Assembly: GCF_009674665.1 (NCBI RefSeq)
Contig: NZ_WKJD01000016.1
Span: 62,001 to 126,000 of the forward strand
Direction: 5' to 3'
Origin: Agromyces kandeliae
GTDB taxonomy: Bacteria > Actinomycetota > Actinomycetes > Actinomycetales > Microbacteriaceae
Length of the DNA: 64,000 nt
A model generated the notes under the pieces. It saw only the letters and a program-made list of their open reading frames with translations. It did no database searches and was not told where the DNA came from. The stretch's first letter is position 1. The number at the start of each line of letters is the position of its first letter. This document shows, one piece after another, positions 53,843 to 62,449 of the stretch. The position numbers and the translations under genes are program-made.

Positions 53843-55075
53843 TCAGCCCACCGGCGCAGCGTCCCGTCCGGCGGGGACGTCGGGCTCGGCGTCGATCGCG
53901 GCGCCGGGCTGCCGCTCGGCCTCGGAGAGCTCCTCGTCGGCGTGCGCCGCCTCGGCATCGGGCTCGGCGCCGCCGGCGGTGCGGAAGTGGCCGATGAGCG
54001 AGAGCACGATGCCGCCGACCGCCCAGGTCGCGAGCACGAGCCACGGGAACGCCGTCGGTGCGTCCGGGAAGTAGCTGAGGTCGCGGAGCAGGGTGGCCGC
54101 CGCGCCCGGCGGGAACCACTGGCCGATCGCGCCCCACGGCTCCGCGAGGAACTGTACGGGCACGGCGGCCGCCGAGATCGGGTTCGCGACGAGCACGAAG
54201 AGCACGGCGCCGACGCCGATGCCCGCGCGACCCATGAGGGCGACGAGCCCGGTGATGGGCGCGGCGATCGCGGCCAGCGCGAGTGCGATCGCCGCGGCGT
54301 TCAGCCAGTAGTCGCCCTGAAGCGCGCCGAACCAGCCCTGCAGGATGCCGGCCAGCACGAGACCGCCGGCGACGGCGTAGACGGTGACCGCGACGACCCG
54401 GCGCATGGCGCCGATCACGGCGAGCGAGATCGCGATTCCACCGAGCATCCCGCCGAGCACCAGCGGGAACATCGCCACGGCGAGCCCCGAGCCGGTCGGA
54501 TCGCTGTCGGCGAGCGGGACGACGTCGGTGACCGTCACCGTGATCGTGGGGAGCTCGGGCGCGGACGGCGCGACGGGCGGGGTGCCGCCGCCCTGTCCCG
54601 TGGCCTGCGCGATGGCGGCCTGCACGGCGTCGGAGAGCACCTGCTGCAGCTGCTCGGGGAGCGCGGCGCGGACCTGCTCGTCGATGCCGGCCTGGAGCTC
54701 GGCGGCGAGACCACGGAGGTTCTGCGCGACGGCGGGGCTCGCAGCGGTGGCGACGAGCACCTCGGGCGCGTCGGTCGGGGCATCGCCCAGGACGATCGCG
54801 CCATAGGTCTCACGGGCCTCGATCGCGGCGACGGCCGCGTCGCGGTCGTCGTACCGCTCGAGCGCGATCGCGCCCTCGGCCTCGTCGGCGACCCGCTCCT
54901 CGACCTGCGCCACCGCCGCGTCGGGGCCGGCGACGCCGACGGGCAGGTCCTTGGGTTCTGCCGTGACCGAGGGCCAGGCGAACGCGAGCAGGATGACGCC
55001 GACGACGAGTGAGAGGGCGGCGCCGATGCCGGCGGCGCGGCCCATCGGCGTCCGGTGCGTGGTGTGGGAGGACAT
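53843..55075 (-). CDS. YhgE/Pip-like ABC-2 type membrane protein
   Basis: 410 residues. One N-terminal span (residues ~14-35), an extracytoplasmic domain of ~150 residues with the helical QNLRGLAAELQAGIDEQV region, then five to six spans and an acidic C-terminal tail (~45 residues). This is the layout of YhgE/Pip and ABC-2-like export proteins. ATG 55075 has AAGGAG seven bases upstream; ATG 55090 is an alternative. Divergent from a TetR gene that likely represses it; small hydrophobic efflux is a reasonable guess. Confidence 0.78.
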   Translation of the reverse strand: MSSHTTHRTPMGRAAGIGAALSLVVGVILLAFAWPSVTAEPKDLPVGVAGPDAAVAQVEERVADEAEGAIALERYDDRDAAVAAIEARETYGAIVLGDAPTDAPEVLVATAASPAVAQNLRGLAAELQAGIDEQVRAALPEQLQQVLSDAVQAAIAQATGQGGGTPPVAPSAPELPTITVTVTDVVPLADSDPTGSGLAVAMFPLVLGGMLGGIAISLAVIGAMRRVVAVTVYAVAGGLVLAGILQGWFGALQGDYWLNAAAIALALAAIAAPITGLVALMGRAGIGVGAVLFVLVANPISAAAVPVQFLAEPWGAIGQWFPPGAAATLLRDLSYFPDAPTAFPWLVLATWAVGGIVLSLIGHFRTAGGAEPDAEAAHADEELSEAERQPGAAIDAEPDVPAGRDAAPVG

Positions 55076-55094
55076 GAGCGGCTCCTTCATGCAA

Positions 55095-55117
55095 AACGAA
55101 TGCTCGTTCTTTATAAT
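55095..55117. promoter_or_regulatory. TetR operator and promoter between divergent genes
   Basis: Inverted repeat AACGA-ATGC-TCGTT (55095-55108) is directly followed by TATAAT (55112-55117), a consensus -10 for the tetR gene. The repeat lies 5-6 bases from the -10, a place where repressor binding would block both promoters. Confidence 0.7.
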
Positions 55118-55159
55118 GGACCCGCGACGTAGGATCGTCAAGCGACGGGAGGAGTGCCG

Positions 55160-55753
55160 ATGCCCAAGGTGAGCGACGAGTACCGCGCAGCGCGCCGCGA
55201 CGAGATCGCCGCCGCCGCGCTGCGACGGTTCGCTGCGACGGGCTACCGGGGCACGTCGATGGCCGACATCATCAGCGAGTCGGGGCTCTCCGCCGGCGCC
55301 ATCTACGGTCACTTCGCGAGCAAGGAGGAACTGTTCGCCGCGGTGGCGCAGAAGATCCTCGGCGCGCGGACCGTCGAGCTCGTCGACCTCCGCGCGGCCG
55401 AGGGGCCGCTCGCCCCCGGCGCCATCATGGCGGCGATCATCGACGGCATGAGGCACGAGCTCATCTCGCCCAACCTGTTCCTGCAGGTCTGGTCGGAGGC
55501 CGCGATCGACCCGGCCGTCCGCGAGATGGTGGTCTCGTTCCTGCGCCCCGTGCGGAAGCTCCTGGGCGGGCTCGTCACGGAATGGGCCGCCGCCCACCCC
55601 GAGCTCGCCGGTGACGACCCGGCGGCATACGCGGCGCGGACCGTTCCCGTGCTGATGGGGCTCGCGCCCGGCTTCATGGTGCAGCGGTCGATCCTGACCG
55701 ACTTCGACGAGGACGCCTACCTCGAGACCGTTCGACGGCTCGTCCCGCGCTGA
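55160..55753 (+). CDS. TetR-family transcriptional regulator
   Basis: 197 residues. N-terminal helix-turn-helix RRDEIAAAALRRFAATGYRGTSMADI and SGLSAGAIYGHFASKEELF; the ligand domain is helical and variable. ATG 55160 follows GGGAGGAG. It probably controls itself and the divergent YhgE-like gene through the AACGA/TCGTT repeat. Ligand unknown. Confidence 0.88.
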   Translation: MPKVSDEYRAARRDEIAAAALRRFAATGYRGTSMADIISESGLSAGAIYGHFASKEELFAAVAQKILGARTVELVDLRAAEGPLAPGAIMAAIIDGMRHELISPNLFLQVWSEAAIDPAVREMVVSFLRPVRKLLGGLVTEWAAAHPELAGDDPAAYAARTVPVLMGLAPGFMVQRSILTDFDEDAYLETVRRLVPR

Positions 55754-55781
55754 CGGATGCCGGCGCGTCCGTCGGCGCGGG

Positions 55782-56567
55782 TCAGATCCCCTGCCAGTCG
55801 GGCTTGTTCGCCCAGGCGTGGCGGTAGTATCCCGCGTGCTCGAGGCGCGCCGCGGCGGCCTCGTCGACGATCACGGTCGCGTGCGGGTGCAGCTGGATCG
55901 CCGAGCCGGGCTGGCTCGCGGACACCGGCCCCTCGACCGCGGCCGCGATCGCCTCGGCCTTGGCGTCGCCGAAGGCGAGCAGCACGAGGTGGCGCGCGCG
56001 GAGGATCGTGCCGATCCCCTGCGTGATGCAGTGCATCGGGACGTCCTCGATCGAGTCGAAGAACCGCGCGTTGTCGACCCGGGTCCGCTCGGTGAGCGTC
56101 TTCACGCGCGTGCGGGAGGCGAGCGAGGACCCCGGCTCGTTGAATCCGATGTGCCCGGTCCGGCCGATGCCGAGGACCTGCAGGTCGACGCCGCCCGCGG
56201 CGTCGATCGCCGCCTCGTAGTCCTCCGCCGCGGTGCGGATCGTCGCCGGGTCGCCGTTCGGCACGCGGATGAGCTCCGGCGTCAGGCCGAGCGGCTCCAC
56301 GACCTCGCGGGTGATCACCTGGCGGTATCCCTCCGGGTGCCCCGCGGGCAGCCCGACGTACTCGTCGAGCGCGAACCCCCGCACACCCGCGACCGAGATG
56401 CCCTCGGCATCGATGCGGCGCGCGAGCGCACGGTACGTGCTGAGCGGCGTCGAGCCCGTCGCCAGGCCGAGCACGGCGTCTGCCCTCGCACGCAGCAGGT
56501 CGGCGATGGCGGATGCCGCGAGCTCGCCGGCCTCCTCCTCGTCGCGGACGATCACGACCTCTGCCAT
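55782..56567 (-). CDS. nagB: Glucosamine-6-phosphate deaminase
   Basis: 261 residues. Motifs: LGLATGSTPLSTY, GFALDEYVGL with catalytic Asp, GIGRTGHIGFNEPGSS, and a C-terminal PHATVIVDEAAAARL. It converts glucosamine-6-phosphate to fructose-6-phosphate and ammonia. Last gene of the amino-sugar operon; its ATG overlaps the end of the kinase gene by 16 bases. Confidence 0.95.
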   Translation of the reverse strand: MAEVVIVRDEEEAGELAASAIADLLRARADAVLGLATGSTPLSTYRALARRIDAEGISVAGVRGFALDEYVGLPAGHPEGYRQVITREVVEPLGLTPELIRVPNGDPATIRTAAEDYEAAIDAAGGVDLQVLGIGRTGHIGFNEPGSSLASRTRVKTLTERTRVDNARFFDSIEDVPMHCITQGIGTILRARHLVLLAFGDAKAEAIAAAVEGPVSASQPGSAIQLHPHATVIVDEAAAARLEHAGYYRHAWANKPDWQGI

Positions 56568-57490
56568 GCCGGCGCCTCCGCTTCCTCTCCGATCAGGGCG
56601 GCGCCGACGGCGGCCGCCGGGAATCCGCGCGGGATGACCTGCACCCGGCGGGGCAGGTCGAGCGATGCCAGGAACGCCGAATCCTCGGCCCAGGCCGCGA
56701 GCACGCCGCGCGTGCCGCTCAGCAGGCGATCGCCGAGCGCCGCGAGGCCGCCGCCGATCACGATGTCGTCGACGTCGGTCGTGAGCGCGAGCAGGCGCAC
56801 CGCCGAGGCGACGCCGACGAGGAACCGCTCGCGCACCGCGACGGCGTCGGACTGACCGGCATCCGCCCGGTCGAACAGGTCGATCGCCGGATACCGGTGG
56901 CCGCCCGGCCACAGCGAGGCGAGCGCCGAGCCCGATGCCAGCGTCTCGAGGCAGCCGCGCTGCCCGCAGGCGCACTGCTCCCCCGCCGGGTCGACCGGGA
57001 TGTGCCCGATCTCGCCCGCGACCCCCCTGCCGCCGCGCAGCAGGTGCCCGTCGAGGACGATGCCCGCCGCGAGCCCGGTGCCGAGGTTCAGGTACGCCAT
57101 GGAGTGCGCACGGATGCCGTCGGCCACGCCGAGCAGGTGGTGCGCGCCGAGCGCCGCCGCCTTCACGTCGTTCTCGATCCGGACCGCGACGCCGAGCCGG
57201 TCCGCGAGTCGCGGGCCGAGGTCGAGCCCCTCGAGGCCGAGGTTCACCGCATGGGTCACGCGGCCCGTCGCCGAGTCGACCGAGCCGGGGATGCCGATGC
57301 CGATCGACTGGAACGCGTGCGCGTCGACGCCGGCGAGCTCCGACATCCGCTCGACCGTGCGCAGCGCCGTCGCGACGACCGCCTCGGCCCCGAACCCCGT
57401 CGGCATGCGGACCTGGTCGCTGAGCTCTCCGTCCTCGCCGATGGCGACGGCCGCGGTCTTGGTCCCGCCGATGTCGATCCCGAGCCTCAC
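56552..57490 (-). CDS. ROK-family sugar kinase, probable N-acetylglucosamine kinase
   Basis: 312 residues. ATP motif GIDIGGTKTAAVAIG at the N terminus, the catalytic Asp in IENDVKAAALG, the ROK motif AGEIGHIPVD, and the zinc cysteines CACGQRGCLE. It lies between nagZ and nagB, so GlcNAc is the likely substrate, giving GlcNAc-6-phosphate for NagA; other hexoses are possible. GTG 57490 overlaps the nagZ stop (GTGA). Confidence 0.9.
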   Translation of the reverse strand: MRLGIDIGGTKTAAVAIGEDGELSDQVRMPTGFGAEAVVATALRTVERMSELAGVDAHAFQSIGIGIPGSVDSATGRVTHAVNLGLEGLDLGPRLADRLGVAVRIENDVKAAALGAHHLLGVADGIRAHSMAYLNLGTGLAAGIVLDGHLLRGGRGVAGEIGHIPVDPAGEQCACGQRGCLETLASGSALASLWPGGHRYPAIDLFDRADAGQSDAVAVRERFLVGVASAVRLLALTTDVDDIVIGGGLAALGDRLLSGTRGVLAAWAEDSAFLASLDLPRRVQVIPRGFPAAAVGAALIGEEAEAPAWQRS

Positions 57491-59043
57491 GACACCTCCG
57501 CCGTGGCCGTCAGCGCATCCTGGACGAGCTCGGCGAACGTCTCGGCGACGCCGCGCGACGCGCCGAACGTCGCGACGTCGGCGTACGCGAGATCCTCGCT
57601 CGGCCAGCCCATGTCGACCGTCACCACGTCGGCGCGCACCGCGCGCAGGCGGTCGATCGCGTCGACCGCGAAGGCGTGCCGGTGCAGGTCCTTGCCGATG
57701 ACGACGACGGGTCCGGCGAGCGCGGCCGGGTCGGGCAGCGGCGTCGCGGCGTCGAGCACGAGCTCCGCGGCATCCGTCAGCCAGGCCGGTGCCGGGCGCT
57801 CCGGGTCCGGCGCGGCGGCGAGCGCGAAGGGTCCCCACGGAACCGTGCCGACGGCGATGTTCGCGACGGTCTCGATGCGCACGATCGTGCCGACCGAACC
57901 GGTCGCGCAGAGCCGGTCGAGCGCACCGGGAGCGACGTGGAAGGACGCGGCGACACGGTCGGCGAGGCCCACGGGCAGCCCGAGCGGCAGCCCGGCCACG
58001 CCTGCAGCGGATGCCGCCGCCCCACCGGTCGGACGTGCGACGGCCGCGAGCCCGCGCACGCGCGCCGCGGCATCCGCCACGCGCGCAGCGGCCAGCCGGC
58101 CCGCGGCGACCGCGTCCGCGATCGCGCCGGCGATCTCCTCCATCTGCTCGCCCGTGTTGTCGGTGCCGATGCAGAGCAGGTCGCAGCCGGCGGCGAGCGC
58201 GAGCACGGCAGCCTCGGGGATGCCGCGCCCGCCGCTCGCCCCGGCCATGTCGAGGGCGTCGGACACGATGACGCCCTCGTACCCCAGCTCCCCGCGGAGC
58301 AGGCCGTGCAGGATGCGGGGAGACAGGGTGGCGGGGTGCTCCGCGTCGAGCTGCGGGAGCAGGATGTGGGAGGTCATGATCGAGCGCGTCCCGACGGCGA
58401 TCGCGGCGCGGAACGGTGCGAGCTCGCGCTCCTGGAGCGCATCGAGCGGCAGGTCGACGACCGGGAGCGCGAGGTGCGAGTCGGTCGCGGTGTCGCCATG
58501 CCCGGGGAAGTGCTTCGCGCTCGCGTCGATGCCCGCGGACTGCACGCCCTCGACCCAGGCCGCCGTGTGCCGGGCGACGAGGCCGGGTTCGGCGCCGAAG
58601 CTGCGCACGCCGATGACCGGGTTCTGGGCGTTCGAGTTGATGTCGGCATCGGGCGCGAAGGTCATGGTGCACCCGACGGCGACGAGCGCGTCGCCCACCG
58701 CACGACCCACCGCGCGGGTCAGCTCGAGGTCGTCGATGCGACCGAGCACCGCGTTGCCGGGATACGGCGCGCCGCGGTCGGAGAACAGGCGCGTGACGTC
58801 GCCGCCCTCCTCGTCGATCGCCACGACCGCGAGCGGGTTCGCCGCGCGGAGCTCGGCCGTGAGGCCGGCCAGTTGCGCGGGCGACACCACGTTCGAGCCG
58901 AAGACGCACACCCCGCCGAGGCCTTCGGCCAGCAGGTCGAGCAGCCAGCCGGGCGCCTCGGGCCCGGCGAACCCGGGCAGCAGGGTCGTGAGGATGTCGC
59001 GGCGCAGGTCCTGCCCGTCGCCGCCCTGGATCACGTCGTTCAT
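57487..59043 (-). CDS. nagZ: Glycoside hydrolase family 3 beta-N-acetylhexosaminidase
   Basis: 518 residues. The GH3 N-acetylglucosaminidase signature KHFPGHGDTATDSHLALP carries the catalytic His of the mobile loop, and SDALDMAGA holds the nucleophile Asp. Residues 1-~340 form the catalytic barrel. A C-terminal ~170-residue domain, absent in E. coli NagZ (341 residues) but known in Gram-positive NagZ, follows. No signal peptide, so it acts on imported disaccharides or muropeptides. Coupled by ATGA to the permease upstream. Confidence 0.92.
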   Translation of the reverse strand: MNDVIQGGDGQDLRRDILTTLLPGFAGPEAPGWLLDLLAEGLGGVCVFGSNVVSPAQLAGLTAELRAANPLAVVAIDEEGGDVTRLFSDRGAPYPGNAVLGRIDDLELTRAVGRAVGDALVAVGCTMTFAPDADINSNAQNPVIGVRSFGAEPGLVARHTAAWVEGVQSAGIDASAKHFPGHGDTATDSHLALPVVDLPLDALQERELAPFRAAIAVGTRSIMTSHILLPQLDAEHPATLSPRILHGLLRGELGYEGVIVSDALDMAGASGGRGIPEAAVLALAAGCDLLCIGTDNTGEQMEEIAGAIADAVAAGRLAAARVADAAARVRGLAAVARPTGGAAASAAGVAGLPLGLPVGLADRVAASFHVAPGALDRLCATGSVGTIVRIETVANIAVGTVPWGPFALAAAPDPERPAPAWLTDAAELVLDAATPLPDPAALAGPVVVIGKDLHRHAFAVDAIDRLRAVRADVVTVDMGWPSEDLAYADVATFGASRGVAETFAELVQDALTATAEVS

Positions 59044-59957
59044 CCCTTGACCGCTCCGCTCACGAGTCCGCTCGTCATCCGACCCTGGACGATGAGGAAG
59101 AAGACGACGACCGGGATCGCCATGAGCGTCGAACCGGCCATGATGGCCGCCCAGTTCGTCGTGCCGTTGGCCACGAGGAAGGTGCGCAGCCACACGGGCA
59201 GCGTCATCATCTCGGGTCGGGCGTTCAGGACGAGCGCGATCACGAACTCGTTCCACGCCTGGATGAACCCGAAGACGCCGGTCGCGACGAGCCCGGGGGC
59301 GAGCAGCGGGAACGTGACCCGCCAGAAGGCGCCGGCCCTGGAGCATCCGTCGATCATGGCCGCCTCCTCGAGGTCGGCCGGCACGCCGTTGACGAAGCCG
59401 CGGAGGGTCCAGATCGTGAACGGCAGCACGGTGGCGACGTACACGATGGTCAGGCCGATCAGCGTGTTCAGCAGGTGCCATCCGTCGATCACCCGGAAGA
59501 TCGAGACGATCATCGCCTCGCCCGGGATCATCTGGATCACGAGGATCATCACGATGAAGCCGCGCCGGCTCTTGAACCGGAACCGCGTCACCGCGATCGC
59601 CGCCAGGAAGGCGAAGATCAGCGCGACGAGCACCGTGGTGAGCGTCACGACGAGCGAGTTCACCGCAGCGGGTGCGAACGGAGTACGGCCCGGATCGAAC
59701 AGCACTGTGGCGTAGTTGCGGAGCGTGAAGTTGTCGGGCCAGAAGTGGATCTCGGAGCCGCGGACCTCGTTGTTCGGCTGGAACGAGGTGTTCACCATCC
59801 AGTAGACCGGGAACGCGAACAGTGCGAACAGCACGACCGACAGCGCGCTCCAGAGCGCGGTCGAGAGTCGGTTGCGGGCCCCGCGACGGCGGGGGGCGAG
59901 GTCGCGGGAGGCACCCGCGCGCGCGGCGCGCGGTGCGGTGGCGGTGGTGGCGCTCAC
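59040..59957 (-). CDS. Carbohydrate ABC transporter permease (MalG type)
   Basis: 305 residues. Basic 30-residue N-terminal tail, then six spans; the EAA loop is EEAAMIDGCSRAGAFWRVTFPLLAPG. GTG 59957 overlaps the upstream permease stop (GTGA). It pairs with the MalF-type permease for an oligosaccharide of GlcNAc type. Confidence 0.92.
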   Translation of the reverse strand: MSATTATAPRAARAGASRDLAPRRRGARNRLSTALWSALSVVLFALFAFPVYWMVNTSFQPNNEVRGSEIHFWPDNFTLRNYATVLFDPGRTPFAPAAVNSLVVTLTTVLVALIFAFLAAIAVTRFRFKSRRGFIVMILVIQMIPGEAMIVSIFRVIDGWHLLNTLIGLTIVYVATVLPFTIWTLRGFVNGVPADLEEAAMIDGCSRAGAFWRVTFPLLAPGLVATGVFGFIQAWNEFVIALVLNARPEMMTLPVWLRTFLVANGTTNWAAIMAGSTLMAIPVVVFFLIVQGRMTSGLVSGAVKG

Positions 59958-60952
59958 AGCTCCTCCTCCTTGATGGTCTGTCGGACGTAGTAGAGGGAGA
60001 CGGTCATCAGGATGATCGCCGTGATCACCGCGATCGCGCCGCCGGTTCCGAAGTCGCCGCCCGCGATCGAGACCTGGTAGATGTACACGCCGAGCGTATT
60101 GGTCAGGGCTCGGATGCCCCCGATGTCCTGCAGCGCGAAGATCTGCGTGAACACCTTGAGGTCCCAGATGATCTGCAGGATGGTCGTGATGAGGAAGATC
60201 GGCTTGAGGTACGGGAACGTGATCAGCCGGAAGCGCTTGAACGCGCCGGCGCCGTCGAGCTGGGCCGCCTCGAGCACCTCCTCGGGCACCTGGGTGAGGC
60301 CCGCGTAGAGCGTGAAGGCGACGAACGGCACGGCGCCCCAGATGATGATGATGCCCGCGACGAGGAAGAAGCTGAGCGGATCGATGAGCCAGGAGTGCTG
60401 GCGGAACTCCTCGAGGCCGAAGCCGTTCACGAGGACCGAGTTGATGATGCCGTAGTCGGTGTCGAACATCCAGCCCCAGACGATGGTCGCCGACAGCGGC
60501 GGCATCGCCCACGCCAGCAGCATGCCGATCGAGAGCAGGAGCCGGAAGCCCTTGGGCAGGCGCTGCAGCAGCAGCGCCATGAGCGTGCCGAGGACCATCG
60601 TGGACACGACGCACACGGCCGCGAAGACGAGGCTGCGTCCGAGGACCTCGTAGAAGGTGGAGTCGGTGAGGACGTCGACGTAGTTCTCGAACCAGACCCA
60701 GCTGGGCGGAGCGCCGAAGACCTGGGCGCGGCCGAACTCCTGCATCGAGGTGATGAGCAGCTGGATGAGGGGCCAGCCGACGATCGCGGCGAGCACGATC
60801 GAGGCGGGAACGAGGAGGGCGTAGGGGGTGAGGCCCCCGGCACGGCGGCTGAAGCGACGGCGCTTCGGCGGCTCGTCCGGCTGCGGCGCGACGATGCGTT
60901 CGCCGTCGACCGCGCTCACGGCCGGGGGGACGCCGGTGTCGGTGGTGGTCAT
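59954..60952 (-). CDS. Carbohydrate ABC transporter permease (MalF type)
   Basis: 332 residues; ~40-residue soluble, Pro/Arg-rich tail, six spans, and EAA loop LEAAQLDGAGAFKRFRLITFPYLKP. ATG 60952 follows an AGGAG-like site. It is 161 bases after the binding-protein gene, separated by two hairpins. Confidence 0.92.
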   Translation of the reverse strand: MTTTDTGVPPAVSAVDGERIVAPQPDEPPKRRRFSRRAGGLTPYALLVPASIVLAAIVGWPLIQLLITSMQEFGRAQVFGAPPSWVWFENYVDVLTDSTFYEVLGRSLVFAAVCVVSTMVLGTLMALLLQRLPKGFRLLLSIGMLLAWAMPPLSATIVWGWMFDTDYGIINSVLVNGFGLEEFRQHSWLIDPLSFFLVAGIIIIWGAVPFVAFTLYAGLTQVPEEVLEAAQLDGAGAFKRFRLITFPYLKPIFLITTILQIIWDLKVFTQIFALQDIGGIRALTNTLGVYIYQVSIAGGDFGTGGAIAVITAIILMTVSLYYVRQTIKEEEL

Positions 60953-61013
60953 GTGGGGCTCCTGCGTCTGACGGCGAGGGTGTGGATGCCGCGGGCGGTG
61001 CCCGCTCATGGTG

Positions 61014-61102
61014 CCGGGCCGGCAGCGTGTGTGGGGCACTGCCGGCCCGGGGCCCGTGGGAGTCGGTGCGGCCGCGCGTCGCGTGTGGGGCGCGGCCGCA
61101 CC
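61014..61102 (-). terminator. Two tandem hairpins between binding-protein and permease genes
   Basis: Perfect stems of 12 bp (61014-61025 with 61039-61050) and 13 bp (61065-61077 with 61090-61102). They follow the binding-protein stop on the minus strand and likely lower permease expression or protect the upstream mRNA. Confidence 0.8.
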
Positions 61103-61113
61103 GGGGGGAGGGA

Positions 61114-62379
61114 CTAGCCGTTGAGGATGTCCTCGATCTGCTGGTCGGCCTCCTCGGCGAGCTGGGCGACGTCGCCGCCCTGCGCGATGTTCACGAAGAG
61201 GTCCTGCAGGATGCCCGCCGCCTCGACGTCGGCCCACTTCGGCGAGGCCGGCGTGAGCTTGGCGTTGCCGGCCGCGGCCGAGATCGCCTGGGCGACCTCG
61301 TCGGTGCCGACCGTGTCGCCGAGCGAGAGCTTCGCCGGCACGAGGCCGTTCTCGCCGTAGATCGTCTGGAACTCGTCCGAGAGGATGATCTTCAGCGCGT
61401 CGAGCGCGAGCTCCGGGTGCTTCGTGTTGGCCGAGATGCCGATGTTCGAGCCGCCGGCGAAGACCTGGGCGGCGTCGCCGTCAGCGCCCGGGAGCGCGTA
61501 GACGCCGAGGTTCTCCTCCTGGTCGGGGCAGCCGGGGGTCTCGGCGTCCTCGGGGGCGAGGATCGACCACTTCACCCAGGCCGGAGCCGCGAGCTGCAGC
61601 GACGTGCCGTCGCAGAACCCGACCTGCGGGTTCGACTCGTTGGCGTCCTTCGGCGCCTTCGACGCCTCGGTCATGACCTTCTGGACCATCTCGAGGCCCT
61701 CGATCGACGCCGCGGAGCTGAGCTGGGCGTCCCACTCCTCGCCGTCCGGGACCGCGACCTCGCCGCCGGCCTCCCAGATGTAGGGCAGCGCGGCGTACCA
61801 GTTCTGGCCGGGCCACCAGACGCCCGACTTGCCGGGGTTGTCGTTCGCGAGCTGGATGGCCTGGTCGACGTACTGGTCGAGCGAGGTCGGGACCTCGATG
61901 CCCGACGCCGCGAAGGCGTCCTTCTTGTAGAAGACGAGCGACGAGCCGGAGTACAGCGGCGCCGCGTAGAACTTCTCGTCGTACGAGCCCACCTCGACGA
62001 AGCCGGGGAGCAGGTCGTCGCCGCCGAGCTCGTCGTAGTGGTCGGTCAGGTCCATGAAGGCACCCGCCGAGGTGAAGGCCGGGGCCTGCGTGTTGCCCAC
62101 CTCGACGACGTCGGGGCTGTCGGAGCCCGAGAGGCTCGTCGTCAGGCGGTCGACGAGGCCGTCCCACGACTGCTCCTCGATCACGAGCGTGGAGCCGGGG
62201 TGCTCCTCCTCGAAGGTCTCGACGAGCAGCTCGCGCGCCGCGTCGGGGGTGTCGGTGCCGACGAGCCAGACGCGGATCTCCGCGCCCTCCTCGGAGGCTG
62301 CGTCGCCTCCGGTGGTGGCGCACCCGGCGAGGGTCAGCGCAGCCGCGGCGCCGAGCGCCACGATGCCGAGGTTCCTCAT
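61114..62379 (-). CDS. Sugar ABC transporter substrate-binding lipoprotein
   Basis: 421 residues. Lipobox LAGC with Cys20. Type I-cluster sugar-binding protein layout: IRVWLVGTDTPDAARELLVETF, VVEVGNTQAPAFTSAGAF, YAAPLYSGSSLVFYKKDAF, and a C-terminal domain with GGSNIGISANTKHPE. Placement with NagZ and NagB suggests GlcNAc oligomers or muropeptide-derived sugars, comparable to NgcE/DasA. GAAAGGAAA precedes ATG 62379; regulated by the adjacent ROK repressor. Confidence 0.92.
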   Translation of the reverse strand: MRNLGIVALGAAAALTLAGCATTGGDAASEEGAEIRVWLVGTDTPDAARELLVETFEEEHPGSTLVIEEQSWDGLVDRLTTSLSGSDSPDVVEVGNTQAPAFTSAGAFMDLTDHYDELGGDDLLPGFVEVGSYDEKFYAAPLYSGSSLVFYKKDAFAASGIEVPTSLDQYVDQAIQLANDNPGKSGVWWPGQNWYAALPYIWEAGGEVAVPDGEEWDAQLSSAASIEGLEMVQKVMTEASKAPKDANESNPQVGFCDGTSLQLAAPAWVKWSILAPEDAETPGCPDQEENLGVYALPGADGDAAQVFAGGSNIGISANTKHPELALDALKIILSDEFQTIYGENGLVPAKLSLGDTVGTDEVAQAISAAAGNAKLTPASPKWADVEAAGILQDLFVNIAQGGDVAQLAEEADQQIEDILNG

Positions 62380-62449
62380 TGCGTGGTTTCCTTTCGTAGG
62401 GGGAAGGTGGGAGCGGGGGTGCTGCCACCCGTGGTGCAGGGGGTGGGGC

